From Chloroflexota bacterium (GTDB taxonomy: Bacteria; Chloroflexota; Limnocylindria; Limnocylindrales; CSP1-4): a stretch of DNA of 64,000 nt. A program made the position numbers and the translations under genes. The stretch lies in contig JADMIG010000001.1 in assembly GCA_015478725.1 (NCBI GenBank), positions 62,001 through 126,000 on the forward strand, read 5' to 3'. The notes beneath the pieces were generated by a model. It ran no database searches, was not told where the DNA came from, and saw only the letters and a program-made list of their open reading frames with translations. The stretch's first letter is position 1, and every line of letters begins with the position of its first letter. Of this stretch, positions 52,844-61,244 are shown in pieces.

Positions 52844-55102
52844 ATGAAGACCGCCACCCTGTTCACCTCGTCCCGCGATCCGTGGACGGTCCGCGTCGCT
52901 GGCTGGAGCGCGCGCCACCGATGGCGCATGCTCGGAGCGTGGTTCGTCGTCACGATCGGCCTCTTCGTGGCGAGCCTCGCCGCTGGCGGGATGAACACGC
53001 GGGGCGCGGTCTCGCAGGACCAGCGCGCGAAGTACGAGTCGGCGCATGCCTACGACGTCTTCGACGCCGGCGGCACCGCCGAGCCGACCCAATCGGTCTA
53101 CGTCCTCCTCTCCGATCCGTCGGGGACCGTCGCCGACCCGGCGTTCTCCGCTGCCATCGCCGACGCCGTCGTCCGTCTCGCCGCCCTCCGTTCGGTCGTG
53201 AACGGGGCGGACGGCCCGACCTTCGCCCAGGTCGCGGACCCGCTCTCGGCACCGCCCCAGGCGGGCCTCGTCTCACCGGATCGGTCGACGGTCCGGATCG
53301 TCGCGACCGCGAAGGGTGCCGGAGACGTCATCACCCAGCGTCTCGCTCCGGTCGGCGGCGCCATCGCGGCCATCCGCGCGGCGAACCCCGACCTCCTCGT
53401 CCACGGCCTCTCGAACACGCTCGCGAACGAGCAGATCAGCCAGGTCGTCAACGCCGACCTCGACGGTTCGCTCCGCCTCACGATCCCGCTCACGTTCGGG
53501 ATCCTCCTCCTCGCCTTCGGCGCCGTCGCCGCGGCCGTGATCCCTCTCGTCCTCGCGATCACGGCGCTCCTCGCGGCATTCGGGGTCCTCGGCCTCTACA
53601 GCCAGTTCGTCAGCCCGGTGAGCCCGTACGCGAGCCAGCTCGTCGTCCTCATCGGCCTCGCCGTGGCAGTCGACTATTCGCTGTTCATGCTCAGCCGGTT
53701 CCGGTCCGAGCAGCGACGCGGCCGGGCGAAGCTCGACGCGATCCACGTCGCGTCGAGCACGGCAGGGCGAGCCGTCTTCTTCTCCGGCCTGGCGGTCGGG
53801 ATCTCGCTCGCCGGGCTCTTCCTCCTCGACGATCCGCTGTTCAAGTCGATGGCGATCGGCACCATCGCCGTCGTCGCCATCGCGGTGGTCGGCTCGCTGA
53901 CGTTCCTGCCGGCGGTCCTCGCCATCCTCGGCCGACGGGTGGACTGGGGCCGCATCCCGTTCTTCGGCCGCGAACAGCCCGAGGGAAGCGGGGCGTGGAG
54001 TCGGATCGTCTCGGCGGCGATGCGTCGACCGATCGTCGTCTTCGTCGTCTCGGCTGCCGCGCTCCTCGCCGTCGCGACCCCGGTGACGCGCCTCCAGCTC
54101 GGCCAGAGCGATCTCACCTCGTTCCCGAGCAGTGTCGACTCGGTCCAGGCGATCCGGCTCATGAACGCGAAATGGCCGCAGGGCTCGACGCTCGAGTTGC
54201 AGGTGGTGGTCACCCACGCCGATCGGGCAGCGACGCAGGCCGCGATCGCCGCGTTCTCCGCCGACGTCCTGCGGATCCCCGGCGTCTCGGCGCCGACGAG
54301 CACCCAGCTCTCGAAGGACGGCACCGTCGCCCTCGTCTCGTACACCCTCGCCGGCTCCCAGAACGATCGAGCGAACTGGGACATCGTCAGCCGGGTCCGC
54401 TCGCAGACGGTGCCGGCCCACTTCGGGGCCCTCGGCGACGTCCAGGCGCTCGTGACCGGCGACGCCGCGTACGCCTACGACGCCACCCAGCTCTACGTCG
54501 CCGGCATGCCCCAGGTCATCGTCTTCGTCCTGGGCCTGTCATTCCTCCTCCTGCTCGTCGTATTCCGGTCGCTCGTCATCCCGCTGAAGGCGATCCTCCT
54601 CAACCTCCTGTCCACCGGCGCGGCGTACGGGGTCCTCGTGCTCGTCTTCCAGGAGGGCTGGTTCCGCGACCAGCTCGGCGTCCAGCCCGGGATCATCGAG
54701 GCGTTCGTGCCGGTCTTCATCTTCACGATCCTCTTCGGGCTCTCGATGGACTACCACGTCTTCATCCTCACCCGAGTCAAGGAGGCCCGCGACCGGGGCG
54801 CGACGTCCGATGAGGCGGTCGCCCGCGGGATCGCCATCACCGCCGGCACCGTCACCAGCGCGGCGGCGATCATGGTCGTCGTTTTCGGCGTCTTCGTGAC
54901 GCTCCAGCTCACGGCGATCAAGCAGCTCGGCCTCGGTCTCGCCGTCGCGATCTTCGTCGACGCGACCGTGATCCGGAGCCTCCTCCTGCCGGCCACGATG
55001 CGGCTCCTCGGCGATCGGAACTGGTGGCTCCCGCGGATCCTCGGCTGGCTGCCGCGGATCACCATCGAGGCACCGGACAAGCCGGAGGCCACTCCGGCCT
55101 GA
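52844..55102 (+). CDS. MMPL-family RND transporter
   Basis: 752 residues with the MmpL architecture: an N-terminal helix, a large outer loop with FDAGGTAEPTQSVYVLLSDP, then six helices including the sterol-sensing-like block YASQLVVLIGLAVAVDYSLF. This is repeated in the second half (FGLSMDYHVFILTRVKEARD), with the proton-relay Asp-Tyr pairs intact. Exports lipids or siderophores in known cases. It follows the aldehyde dehydrogenase by 22 bp; the cargo is unknown. Confidence 0.88.
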   Translation: MKTATLFTSSRDPWTVRVAGWSARHRWRMLGAWFVVTIGLFVASLAAGGMNTRGAVSQDQRAKYESAHAYDVFDAGGTAEPTQSVYVLLSDPSGTVADPAFSAAIADAVVRLAALRSVVNGADGPTFAQVADPLSAPPQAGLVSPDRSTVRIVATAKGAGDVITQRLAPVGGAIAAIRAANPDLLVHGLSNTLANEQISQVVNADLDGSLRLTIPLTFGILLLAFGAVAAAVIPLVLAITALLAAFGVLGLYSQFVSPVSPYASQLVVLIGLAVAVDYSLFMLSRFRSEQRRGRAKLDAIHVASSTAGRAVFFSGLAVGISLAGLFLLDDPLFKSMAIGTIAVVAIAVVGSLTFLPAVLAILGRRVDWGRIPFFGREQPEGSGAWSRIVSAAMRRPIVVFVVSAAALLAVATPVTRLQLGQSDLTSFPSSVDSVQAIRLMNAKWPQGSTLELQVVVTHADRAATQAAIAAFSADVLRIPGVSAPTSTQLSKDGTVALVSYTLAGSQNDRANWDIVSRVRSQTVPAHFGALGDVQALVTGDAAYAYDATQLYVAGMPQVIVFVLGLSFLLLLVVFRSLVIPLKAILLNLLSTGAAYGVLVLVFQEGWFRDQLGVQPGIIEAFVPVFIFTILFGLSMDYHVFILTRVKEARDRGATSDEAVARGIAITAGTVTSAAAIMVVVFGVFVTLQLTAIKQLGLGLAVAIFVDATVIRSLLLPATMRLLGDRNWWLPRILGWLPRITIEAPDKPEATPA

Positions 55103-55170
55103 CGGGTCCGACCGGCGACGAAGCGGGTCCGAGCAACCGATGCCGGCCTGACCTGGCCCGGGTCCTGCGG

Positions 55171-55219
55171 TATCATCCGCCCGGGCCGGTAGCTCAACGG
55201 CAGAGCAAGTGACTCTTAA
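55171..55219 (+). tRNA. tRNA-Lys(CTT) 5' half with promoter, truncated after the anticodon loop
   Basis: The tRNA part is 55183-55219: acceptor GGGCCGG, TA, D-stem GCTC/GAGC with loop AACGGCA, A26, anticodon stem AGTGA and loop CTCTTAA (anticodon CTT). The next bases should be TCACT but are GTACGG, and no variable loop, T-arm or CCGGCCC acceptor strand follows anywhere to the right in the window. A -10 TATCAT (55171-55176) sits 6 nt before. This looks like a tRNA cut by integration or a remnant copy, not a working gene. Confidence 0.75.
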
Positions 55220-55242
55220 GTACGGCACTCCAAACGCCGTAC
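55220..55242 (+). repeat. hairpin at the tRNA junction
   Basis: GTACGGC and GCCGTAC form a perfect 7 bp stem over a 9 nt loop, beginning at the first non-tRNA base. It could be part of the element's attachment site or a terminator. Confidence 0.55.
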
Positions 55243-55280
55243 CCTCCCGCGTGTCACCCATGCGAGAATCGACCTAGTTT

Positions 55281-55312
55281 CTTGCTCTAACGAGGGCAGT
55301 TCTTAGAGCAAG
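55281..55312 (+). repeat. inverted repeat carrying the tRNA D-stem core
   Basis: CTTGCTCTAA and TTAGAGCAAG form a 10 bp stem with a 12 nt loop. AGAGCAAG also occurs in the tRNA at 55202-55209, so three copies of this core lie within 110 bp in both orientations. This is consistent with recombinase-binding arms at an attachment site. Confidence 0.5.
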
Positions 55313-55873
55313 TAACGGCACCGATCGCGGTCACGGGCGCCGGGCCAATCGTGGTCTACGGATTCGCCTTCCGACCCTCGGCTCGCGGTCGTGACGATCG
55401 GCGTTGCCCGCCGTGGTTGCCCCAGGACGGCCGACAGGCTGTCGTGGCGACCACTCGGCGGGGCAGATCGGTCCCGGCATGGTGGCCGGGCGTTGGCGGC
55501 CTCCCAGGGCCATCCGGGTTCGAAGCACCGTCGCGACCACCCCGGTCGGCCAGCCGCTCGTGTCCAGGCCGTCCCGAAAGGGCAGCCCTGCCTCAGGCCC
55601 GCATTCGTGCGGCGGAGAGTCCGCCTTCGGGCTATCTCAGAAGGAGGGGGCGGTCATTTCGGGATGGGCCGTACGGCCGATGGGGCAGCGTGTCGGCCGG
55701 GCTCGACTGGACGAGCGGAACTTATCCGAGACTGACCAAAGTCGGATGCCTGGTAGGTAATCATCCCCATTGACGCCGCCGAGCGGGAGGGTACGGTGGT
55801 ATTCCACGGCCGAGGAAACGCCGGACTGAACCGGCCTTGACGTCCTGCCGGCGCCAAGCGAAGGAGGCGAGCC
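55313..55873. other. non-coding left end of the putative element
   Basis: About 550 bp without a supportable gene. It contains a 12 bp palindrome GGCCGTACGGCC (55667-55678) and ends in AAGGAGG (55861-55867), the ribosome site of the next gene. Base composition begins to fall toward the right. Confidence 0.4.
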
Positions 55874-56527
55874 GTGCGCCTACACTACGTCAGACCAACG
55901 GTGGAAGCGGGGAGGCAAACGGTGAGACCTGCGGCTATCTCGTCGGACGTTGGACAGGCTGCCGTGGCGGACAGACGCCAACCGGCTCTTCGTAGGGTTC
56001 GCGCCCGGCTCGCCGTCGTGCCGATCGCGCTCATCCTCCTACTGGCGGCGCCGGGCGCGTCGCTGGCGACCTATTACTCGAACACAGCGAAGGGTTGGTT
56101 CTATTACTGCGAACCAGGCGTGTGCACGTTTTGGTCCAGCTGGATCATCGCCGACCTGGAAGAGACTACGACGCTGTGGCACAGTGAAAACCAAACGGAG
56201 TACGACATTGCGCCGTTCCAGGACTCCGTCATCCTCCACAACGGTCGAGACATGTACAACGAGGGGCTCTATCCCCTCCCCGGGTATTCCAACGACATCT
56301 ACGACGCCGCGGGTACCTTGATCCGCTCGGGATACATTCCGAGCGGACCGCCCTGTTGGTCGTACCTCATCAATGGTAACGACTTGTTCGCTATCAGTTG
56401 CGACCAGTACGGGTTCGTCATCCCAACCTCTACGTATCCCCCCGGCAGGTCGACGTCGTATTGGTCGTATGTTGCTTCCGGTGCGTCAGGCGGCTTCTTC
56501 GCCAGCGCATCCGTCACGTTCCAGTGA
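55874..56527 (+). CDS. secreted Tyr/Cys-containing protein of unknown family
   Basis: 217 residues. A ~45-residue basic N-terminal tail leads to the signal helix LAVVPIALILLLAAPGASLA with a likely cut before TYYSN. The mature protein is rich in Tyr, Trp and Ser with four Cys (YYCEPGVCTFW, GPPCWSY, AISCDQY), so two disulfides are possible. GC is visibly lower than the core genome. The GTG 6 nt after a perfect AAGGAGG is chosen; GTG 55922 behind GGGGAGG is the alternative. No family recognised. First of three co-oriented envelope genes. Confidence 0.65.
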   Translation: MRLHYVRPTVEAGRQTVRPAAISSDVGQAAVADRRQPALRRVRARLAVVPIALILLLAAPGASLATYYSNTAKGWFYYCEPGVCTFWSSWIIADLEETTTLWHSENQTEYDIAPFQDSVILHNGRDMYNEGLYPLPGYSNDIYDAAGTLIRSGYIPSGPPCWSYLINGNDLFAISCDQYGFVIPTSTYPPGRSTSYWSYVASGASGGFFASASVTFQ

Positions 56528-56540
56528 GGGGATGGGGATC

Positions 56541-57155
56541 ATGGCAAGTATCGAGCGACGGTCGGTGGCGATTGTGGCGATCGTCTGTGTGGCCATCGCC
56601 CTTGGTGTTCAGGTCGTCCTCGCCGGAAGTGGGTTGAATCCCGACAAAACACTGCTCAGTATTTTCACGAGCGATGGTTCAGGTTATCCGTCGGTCGCCG
56701 TTCGAATTGACGGTCATCCAATCTCGGGCAAGTATCTGTCGTACGCAGTATCGATGTACGTGCACCAATCCGCGACAAATGGTGCCGCAGTCTCGCCTCA
56801 GACGGCCTTGAAGATGGCCATTGATCAGGTGGTGAACCGCCAAGTGGTGTTGGACGAAGCGGTGCGCCGTGGATTCGTTGTGACGGATGCCGAAGTTTCC
56901 ACGTATCTGGCCCAGCAGGTTCAGGGCGCTCTAGACGCGCCCTCCGCCGATCTCGATGCCGTCCTGGCGGCCAACGGTGATGCGGACCTGGCCGCGTATC
57001 AGGCAGACCCCAAGGTTCGACAATCGGCGCGTGATCTGCTCTTGATGCGTAAGCTCGTCGACAGCCTCTCGGAGGGCAACCCAAAGTTCGATTACTTGGC
57101 TTGGCGGTCGCAGCTTCGCGCTGCCGCCACGGTCGAAATCTTCGTCGCGCAATAG
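56541..57155 (+). CDS. SurA N-terminal-like membrane-anchored chaperone-type protein
   Basis: 204 residues: an N-terminal signal-anchor (SVAIVAIVCVAIALGVQVVL), then a helical region with VRIDGHPISGKYLSYAVSMY and KMAIDQVVNRQVVLDEAVRR, then GFVVTDAEVSTYLAQQ. This is the order of the SurA/PrsA N-terminal chaperone domain. No parvulin PPIase domain follows. Lies 13 bp after the secreted-protein gene with GATGGGGA before the ATG, so a folding or export helper for that protein is inferred. Lower GC, as its neighbours. Confidence 0.6.
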   Translation: MASIERRSVAIVAIVCVAIALGVQVVLAGSGLNPDKTLLSIFTSDGSGYPSVAVRIDGHPISGKYLSYAVSMYVHQSATNGAAVSPQTALKMAIDQVVNRQVVLDEAVRRGFVVTDAEVSTYLAQQVQGALDAPSADLDAVLAANGDADLAAYQADPKVRQSARDLLLMRKLVDSLSEGNPKFDYLAWRSQLRAAATVEIFVAQ

Positions 57156-57173
57156 ACCACAAGGGGCTAGCAC

Positions 57174-57686
57174 ATCCGGCGTCGACAGGCCGGCCGCGCG
57201 GCACTGGCGTGGTCGATCATCACCCTCGCAGCCTGCACCAGCTCCGCGGCCACGAGCCTACCGGCCAGCTTGTCTCAGGGCGATCTGTGCGTGAGCATCA
57301 CGGCGGTCAAAGGGTCAATGGCGCAGGTTCCGTCCCTGAAAGCGGCGCTATCCTCGCGAGATTGGACCGCCGTCGCGAACTCGTCAGGCACGATCGAGGC
57401 GCTGAGCAAGCCCGTGCTCCTGCTCGGCTCAAGAGGTTGGACGGGAGCGCAGAGGACCCTGGGCCTCGAACTGTACGATGCGGCGATCAAACTCCAGGTC
57501 GCCTCGGGAACGATATTTGAAGCAGTTTCCGTGTCGCCGACGGACATGTCCAGAATCGCAAGCGGTGCCTCCGTCCTACCAGATGGCCAGGCGGCAGCCT
57601 CAACTGCCCTCGCCGATGCCGCCAAGGCGCAGGCACTGGGCACGATTCGTTGTCCCGCACCCAGTAGTAGTCTTGCGGAGCCCTGA
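57174..57686 (+). CDS. lipoprotein with an apparent non-canonical ATC start
   Basis: After an in-frame TAG (57168-57170) the frame reads a compact lipoprotein signal, RRRQAGRAALAWSIITLAAC, with lipobox LAAC and then TSSAATS. No ATG, GTG or TTG precedes the signal. The only well-placed codon is ATC at 57174, 7 nt after AAGGGG. The conventional TTG/GTG starts inside (for example 57270) would lose the signal. The mature part is ~150 residues, mostly helical, unknown. Either ATC initiation or an ATG-to-ATC change has occurred. Confidence 0.5.
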   Translation: MRRRQAGRAALAWSIITLAACTSSAATSLPASLSQGDLCVSITAVKGSMAQVPSLKAALSSRDWTAVANSSGTIEALSKPVLLLGSRGWTGAQRTLGLELYDAAIKLQVASGTIFEAVSVSPTDMSRIASGASVLPDGQAAASTALADAAKAQALGTIRCPAPSSSLAEP

Positions 57687-58015
57687 AGGAAGGCGCGATC
57701 GAGACGCGTCAGGAGGAGATAGCGGCCGGCCCGACGTGATTGGGCGGGCCGCACCCTGTCCTATGCGACCGTGCTTCGGGTGGCATCACCGGACCTTTGC
57801 CCACGCATCGCGAGCACGGCCCGCTCCGGAAGGGCCACCTTTCGATCCGACGCGGCAAGGGAGACACCGAGGCCCCCAACGCTCCCGCGCCCGAGCGGTC
57901 ACGCTGTCCGGTCGGAGCGGTTCCTCCGGGTGTCTCTGCGCACGTTGATCCGCGACGTAGGATCGTTCCGCCTGAGCGAGGCGATGACGAACGTGGGCGG
58001 CACCGCGGAGGGAAC
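57687..58015. other. intergenic, nothing recognised
   Basis: About 330 bp without a convincing gene. The open frame running through it is an upstream extension of the methyltransferase frame with no family resemblance. Confidence 0.4.
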
Positions 58016-58753
58016 GTGGGCGAGTTCGACTTCGACACAGTCTTCGACGCCGACGACTACCTGTACTTCTACGAGCCCGTGCTCACCGACGAACGGAGCG
58101 AACGCGAGGCGGATCTAGTCTGGCGCCTGCTCCACCTGGAGCCGGGAGCCGAGGTGCTCGATCTCGCGTGTGGTCACGGGCGGATCGCAAACCGGCTTGC
58201 GGGTCGCGGTGCTCACGTGACGGGCGTCGATCGTTCCGCCGGGTTCCTCGCCCGCGCACGCGCCGATGCTCACGTGCGGGGGGTCGCTGTCGACTACATC
58301 GAGGGCGACATGCGCACGCTGCCCTGGGAGGCACGCTTCGACGCCGCGTTCAATTGGTTCACGGCCTTCGGATACCACGATGACGCGACTGATCGGGCCG
58401 TGCTGGCTGGGATCCGCCGCACGCTCCGCCCGGGCGGGCGGTTCGCGATCGACCACGTGAACCGAGATCGCCTGCTTGCATCGTTCCGTCCCGCCTCGCT
58501 CATCGAGCGCGGCGACGATCTGATGCTCGACAGCAGCGCGTTCGACCTGCTCTCGGGGCGAATCGAGACCGACCGCATCACGGTCCGCGGTGGCCACGTC
58601 AGGCGAGCGCATTTCAGCGTGCGTCTGCTCACTGCTCCAGAGTTGCGCGAGTGGCTCGCAGCGGCCGGCTTTGTTACCATCGAATTCGTCGGGGTTGACG
58701 GTGAGTCCTTCTCGGCGGCGAGCCGACGGATGATCGCCGTCGCGGGAGTCTGA
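58016..58753 (+). CDS. class I SAM-dependent methyltransferase
   Basis: 245 residues. Motif I VLDLACGHGRIANRLAGRG, acidic motif GVDRSAGFLARARA, motif II EGDMRTLPWEARFDAAFNWF and LRPGGRFAIDHVNRDRL. A small-molecule substrate is likely. The GTG at 58016 is chosen because it follows GGAGGGA and directly precedes the conserved DFDTVFDADDYLYFYE. Base composition is back to core GC. Substrate unknown. Confidence 0.82.
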   Translation: MGEFDFDTVFDADDYLYFYEPVLTDERSEREADLVWRLLHLEPGAEVLDLACGHGRIANRLAGRGAHVTGVDRSAGFLARARADAHVRGVAVDYIEGDMRTLPWEARFDAAFNWFTAFGYHDDATDRAVLAGIRRTLRPGGRFAIDHVNRDRLLASFRPASLIERGDDLMLDSSAFDLLSGRIETDRITVRGGHVRRAHFSVRLLTAPELREWLAAAGFVTIEFVGVDGESFSAASRRMIAVAGV

Positions 58754-58820
58754 CGCGGCAGGTAGCCCGGGCCAGATCCGTCCCGGCTTCCAATAACCAC
58801 CCTGCGTTTCGGGCGCGGCC

Positions 58821-59408
58821 ATGAACTGGCACCTTGTGCTACCTCGCCCAGCACACCAAGATCGGACTGTGTCCGAGCGTCGAGTGCCCATCCTCGTGCT
58901 GACCGGCCCGCCGGGGGTCGGCAAGACCGCGATCGCGCTCGAGGTCTCGCTCCGGCTCCGCGCCGCCGGTGTCGCGCACGCGGTGGTCGATCTCGACGCC
59001 CTCTCCTGGTGCTACCCCGCCCCTCCGGGTGATCCGTATCGCACCCGCCTGGCGCTGCGCAATCTGGCGGCACTCTGGCCCCACTTCCGGGCGGCCGGCG
59101 CGGCCCGACTCATAGTCGCGCGCACGATCGAAACCCGAGCGGAGGCGGACGAGATCGCGTCCGCGATCCCCGACGGCAACGTGGTGGTGGTGCGCCTGCA
59201 CGCCACACCAGCGGCGCTGTCAGCACGCCTCCGCGCGCGAGAGACCGGGTCGGGGCTCGGCCCGCTGCTGCAGCGGGCCACCGATCTCGCCCGGCGCATG
59301 GACCTCGCCCGGATTGAGGACCACCTCATCGAGACGACGGGGTGCTCGGTGGTCGAGGTCGCGACCGAAGTGCTCCGACTCGTCTGGAGCGACGCGTTGA
59401 CCCGCTGA
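58821..59408 (+). CDS. P-loop NTPase, kinase-like
   Basis: 195 residues. Walker A LTGPPGVGKTAIALEVS near residue 28, a DLDALSW strand like the DxD/E of small-molecule kinases, then ARTIETRAEADE and a lid-like LSARLRARETGSG. This is the plan of nucleoside/aminoglycoside-type or broad-specificity P-loop kinases. ATG 58821 or GTG 58869 could be the start; the latter leaves only a short tail before the P-loop. Substrate unknown. Confidence 0.7.
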   Translation: MNWHLVLPRPAHQDRTVSERRVPILVLTGPPGVGKTAIALEVSLRLRAAGVAHAVVDLDALSWCYPAPPGDPYRTRLALRNLAALWPHFRAAGAARLIVARTIETRAEADEIASAIPDGNVVVVRLHATPAALSARLRARETGSGLGPLLQRATDLARRMDLARIEDHLIETTGCSVVEVATEVLRLVWSDALTR

Positions 59409-59503
59409 GCCGATATGACCCCCTGAACCCACCCCTCGTTTCGGCACGCTGCGGTCGTCCGTGGGGACGCGTGGCGGTCCGCGGGTGATGCCCGGCCGGA
59501 GAG

Positions 59504-60121
59504 TCAGTAGTTTCCGGCTCGCAACGACGCCAGCAGGCTCCTGAAGGCCGACTCGTTGGCCGGGAGATCCGAGCCACCGAAGGAGCCGGTGATCCGGATC
59601 GCCCAGCCGCCCATCATCGGCAGGACCGTCCAGAGCGTCTCCTTCGCTCCCATCAGGCCTGGCCGGTCGGTTTCGAGCTTAAGGGACTGCCAATTGAGCG
59701 TGATGGCCTCACCGCTCGCCGGGCCGATGGGCTGGCCCGCCCTGTCCCCCGAGCTGAACACCACCAGGACATCGTCCGGCCCGAGGCTCGAGAGCGGCGT
59801 CAGCGAGCAGAGGACGACGGTGTTCGAGCCGCTGGGCAAGGCCGGATCCGTGCCGGAAGCGCAGGCGTCGGTCGGGATCGCCCGGGTGGAGAGATAGAGG
59901 AAGGCGCTCTCCCGATAGGGACTCGTCCCCTGGACCCGCGTCGCGGTCCACGACGAAGGGTGCGTGAAGGAGAGGCCCTGGTAGTCGTAGCGGGCGTTGG
60001 CACCGCGAAGGAGAAGGAGGGCCAGCAGCGAGACGACGACCACGAACGCGACGACGGCGAGCACGGGCCGAGGGAGGTGCGCTCGCCTGCTTCCGCGAGC
60101 GAGTGTGAGGGCACTACTCAT
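59504..60121 (-). CDS. membrane-anchored protein of unknown function
   Basis: 205 residues: a basic N-terminus, one membrane helix (AVVAFVVVVSLLALLLLRGA), then an extracytoplasmic beta-rich domain (YDYQGLSFTHPSSWTATRV) like surface or PsbP/LpqN-type domains that bind small ligands. This likeness is weak. The ATG follows GAGGAG. No partner gene is evident; it faces the methyltransferase and kinase genes. Confidence 0.55.
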   Translation of the reverse strand: MSSALTLARGSRRAHLPRPVLAVVAFVVVVSLLALLLLRGANARYDYQGLSFTHPSSWTATRVQGTSPYRESAFLYLSTRAIPTDACASGTDPALPSGSNTVVLCSLTPLSSLGPDDVLVVFSSGDRAGQPIGPASGEAITLNWQSLKLETDRPGLMGAKETLWTVLPMMGGWAIRITGSFGGSDLPANESAFRSLLASLRAGNY

Positions 60122-60371
60122 CGTGCTGATCTCCTCGGACCGCCGCCAAGGCGGACGACCGAGCCACTGTGTGCTGCCATCATCGTCCCGTCCGTGAGAA
60201 AGGGAAACCCTGCCTGAAAGATGCTCCCCAGTGCGGTGCGACGTAGACATTGATCCCGGCGACCGCCGGAATACTCGCAGAAACGACCACCTTCTGGCGA
60301 AGTCAGCCCCCCATTAGTGAGCGCGTGCCAACGTCACTCGATCAGGTGTCGATCGGCTTCGCCCGGATGCG

Positions 60372-60893
60372 TCACGGGCGCGGCTCTGTCGGCGCCTGCA
60401 TCGGGCCTTCCTCTTCGCGCGGGACCGCGGACGCTCGGCTCCGGAGCGATAGGCCAATCGTGGCCAGACCGATGAGCAGCATGCCCGCCCCGATGACGGC
60501 GGGAGCCTTGAGCGGGCCGTACTCCGCGTGCAGGTAGACCTGGCCGAGGAAGGTCGCGATCGGCTCGGGGAGCGCCGGTGGCGCGCCGTTCACCTCTGTG
60601 GCGAACAGCATGTTGAGCGACCCGAGGAACGTGAAGAACGCGCCGACGACGACGTAGGCGAGGCCGACACGGAGGCTTCTCGCCCACCACGCGAGGAGCG
60701 CGAGCGCGAGGATGCCGCCGGCGGTCGCGACTCGGGCCGCCGGCAGCGCCAGAGCCCACTCGATGGAGTCGAAGGTGGCCGCCACGCGGTGCTGGATCCC
60801 CAGCAGCACGACGGTGTCAAGCCAGGCGGCGACGACGAGGATCGCCGCACCCCCGAGTAGCGCGACGAGCATCCGGATCGTGGGGCCTGACAT
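60372..60893 (-). CDS. small polytopic membrane protein, unknown
   Basis: 173 residues with four hydrophobic helices (for example MLVALLGGAAILVVAAWLDT and VGLAYVVVGAFFTFLGSLNM) and a charged C-terminal tail. I recognise no family. The ATG at 60893 follows AGGGGGAACAGG; another ATG six codons upstream is possible. Confidence 0.55.
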   Translation of the reverse strand: MSGPTIRMLVALLGGAAILVVAAWLDTVVLLGIQHRVAATFDSIEWALALPAARVATAGGILALALLAWWARSLRVGLAYVVVGAFFTFLGSLNMLFATEVNGAPPALPEPIATFLGQVYLHAEYGPLKAPAVIGAGMLLIGLATIGLSLRSRASAVPREEEGPMQAPTEPRP

Positions 60894-61244
60894 CCTGTTC
60901 CCCCTGGCCATCTGGTTGAGAGTGCCCCCGCCGATGATGTACCGCTCTCCCCTCCGGTTGCAACCATCCACCGGACGGGGCGTGGTGTCCGCCTTGCTAG
61001 CGTGCATCAGCCACCCTACAAGGACCTCCTTCTGGGCAGACCCGGACGGGCATCGTCCCCCGCACGAATCAGGGGCCAGATCGGACCTCCCCTTTGGGGC
61101 GGCCACTCCGGGGTCACCATAGTCGAGGACGCGGGAGACAAGGTGCAACGGTGAGCCCGCCAGATTCGGCCCCTGCCGCGCCGGGCGATGGCGGGTGGAC
61201 GTGTCACGGTCCTGACGGCGCGCGGTGCCCGTCGGAGGCCGTGC
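60894..61244. other. intergenic, nothing recognised
   Basis: About 350 bp between two minus-strand genes. No supported gene, repeat or clear promoter. Confidence 0.4.
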
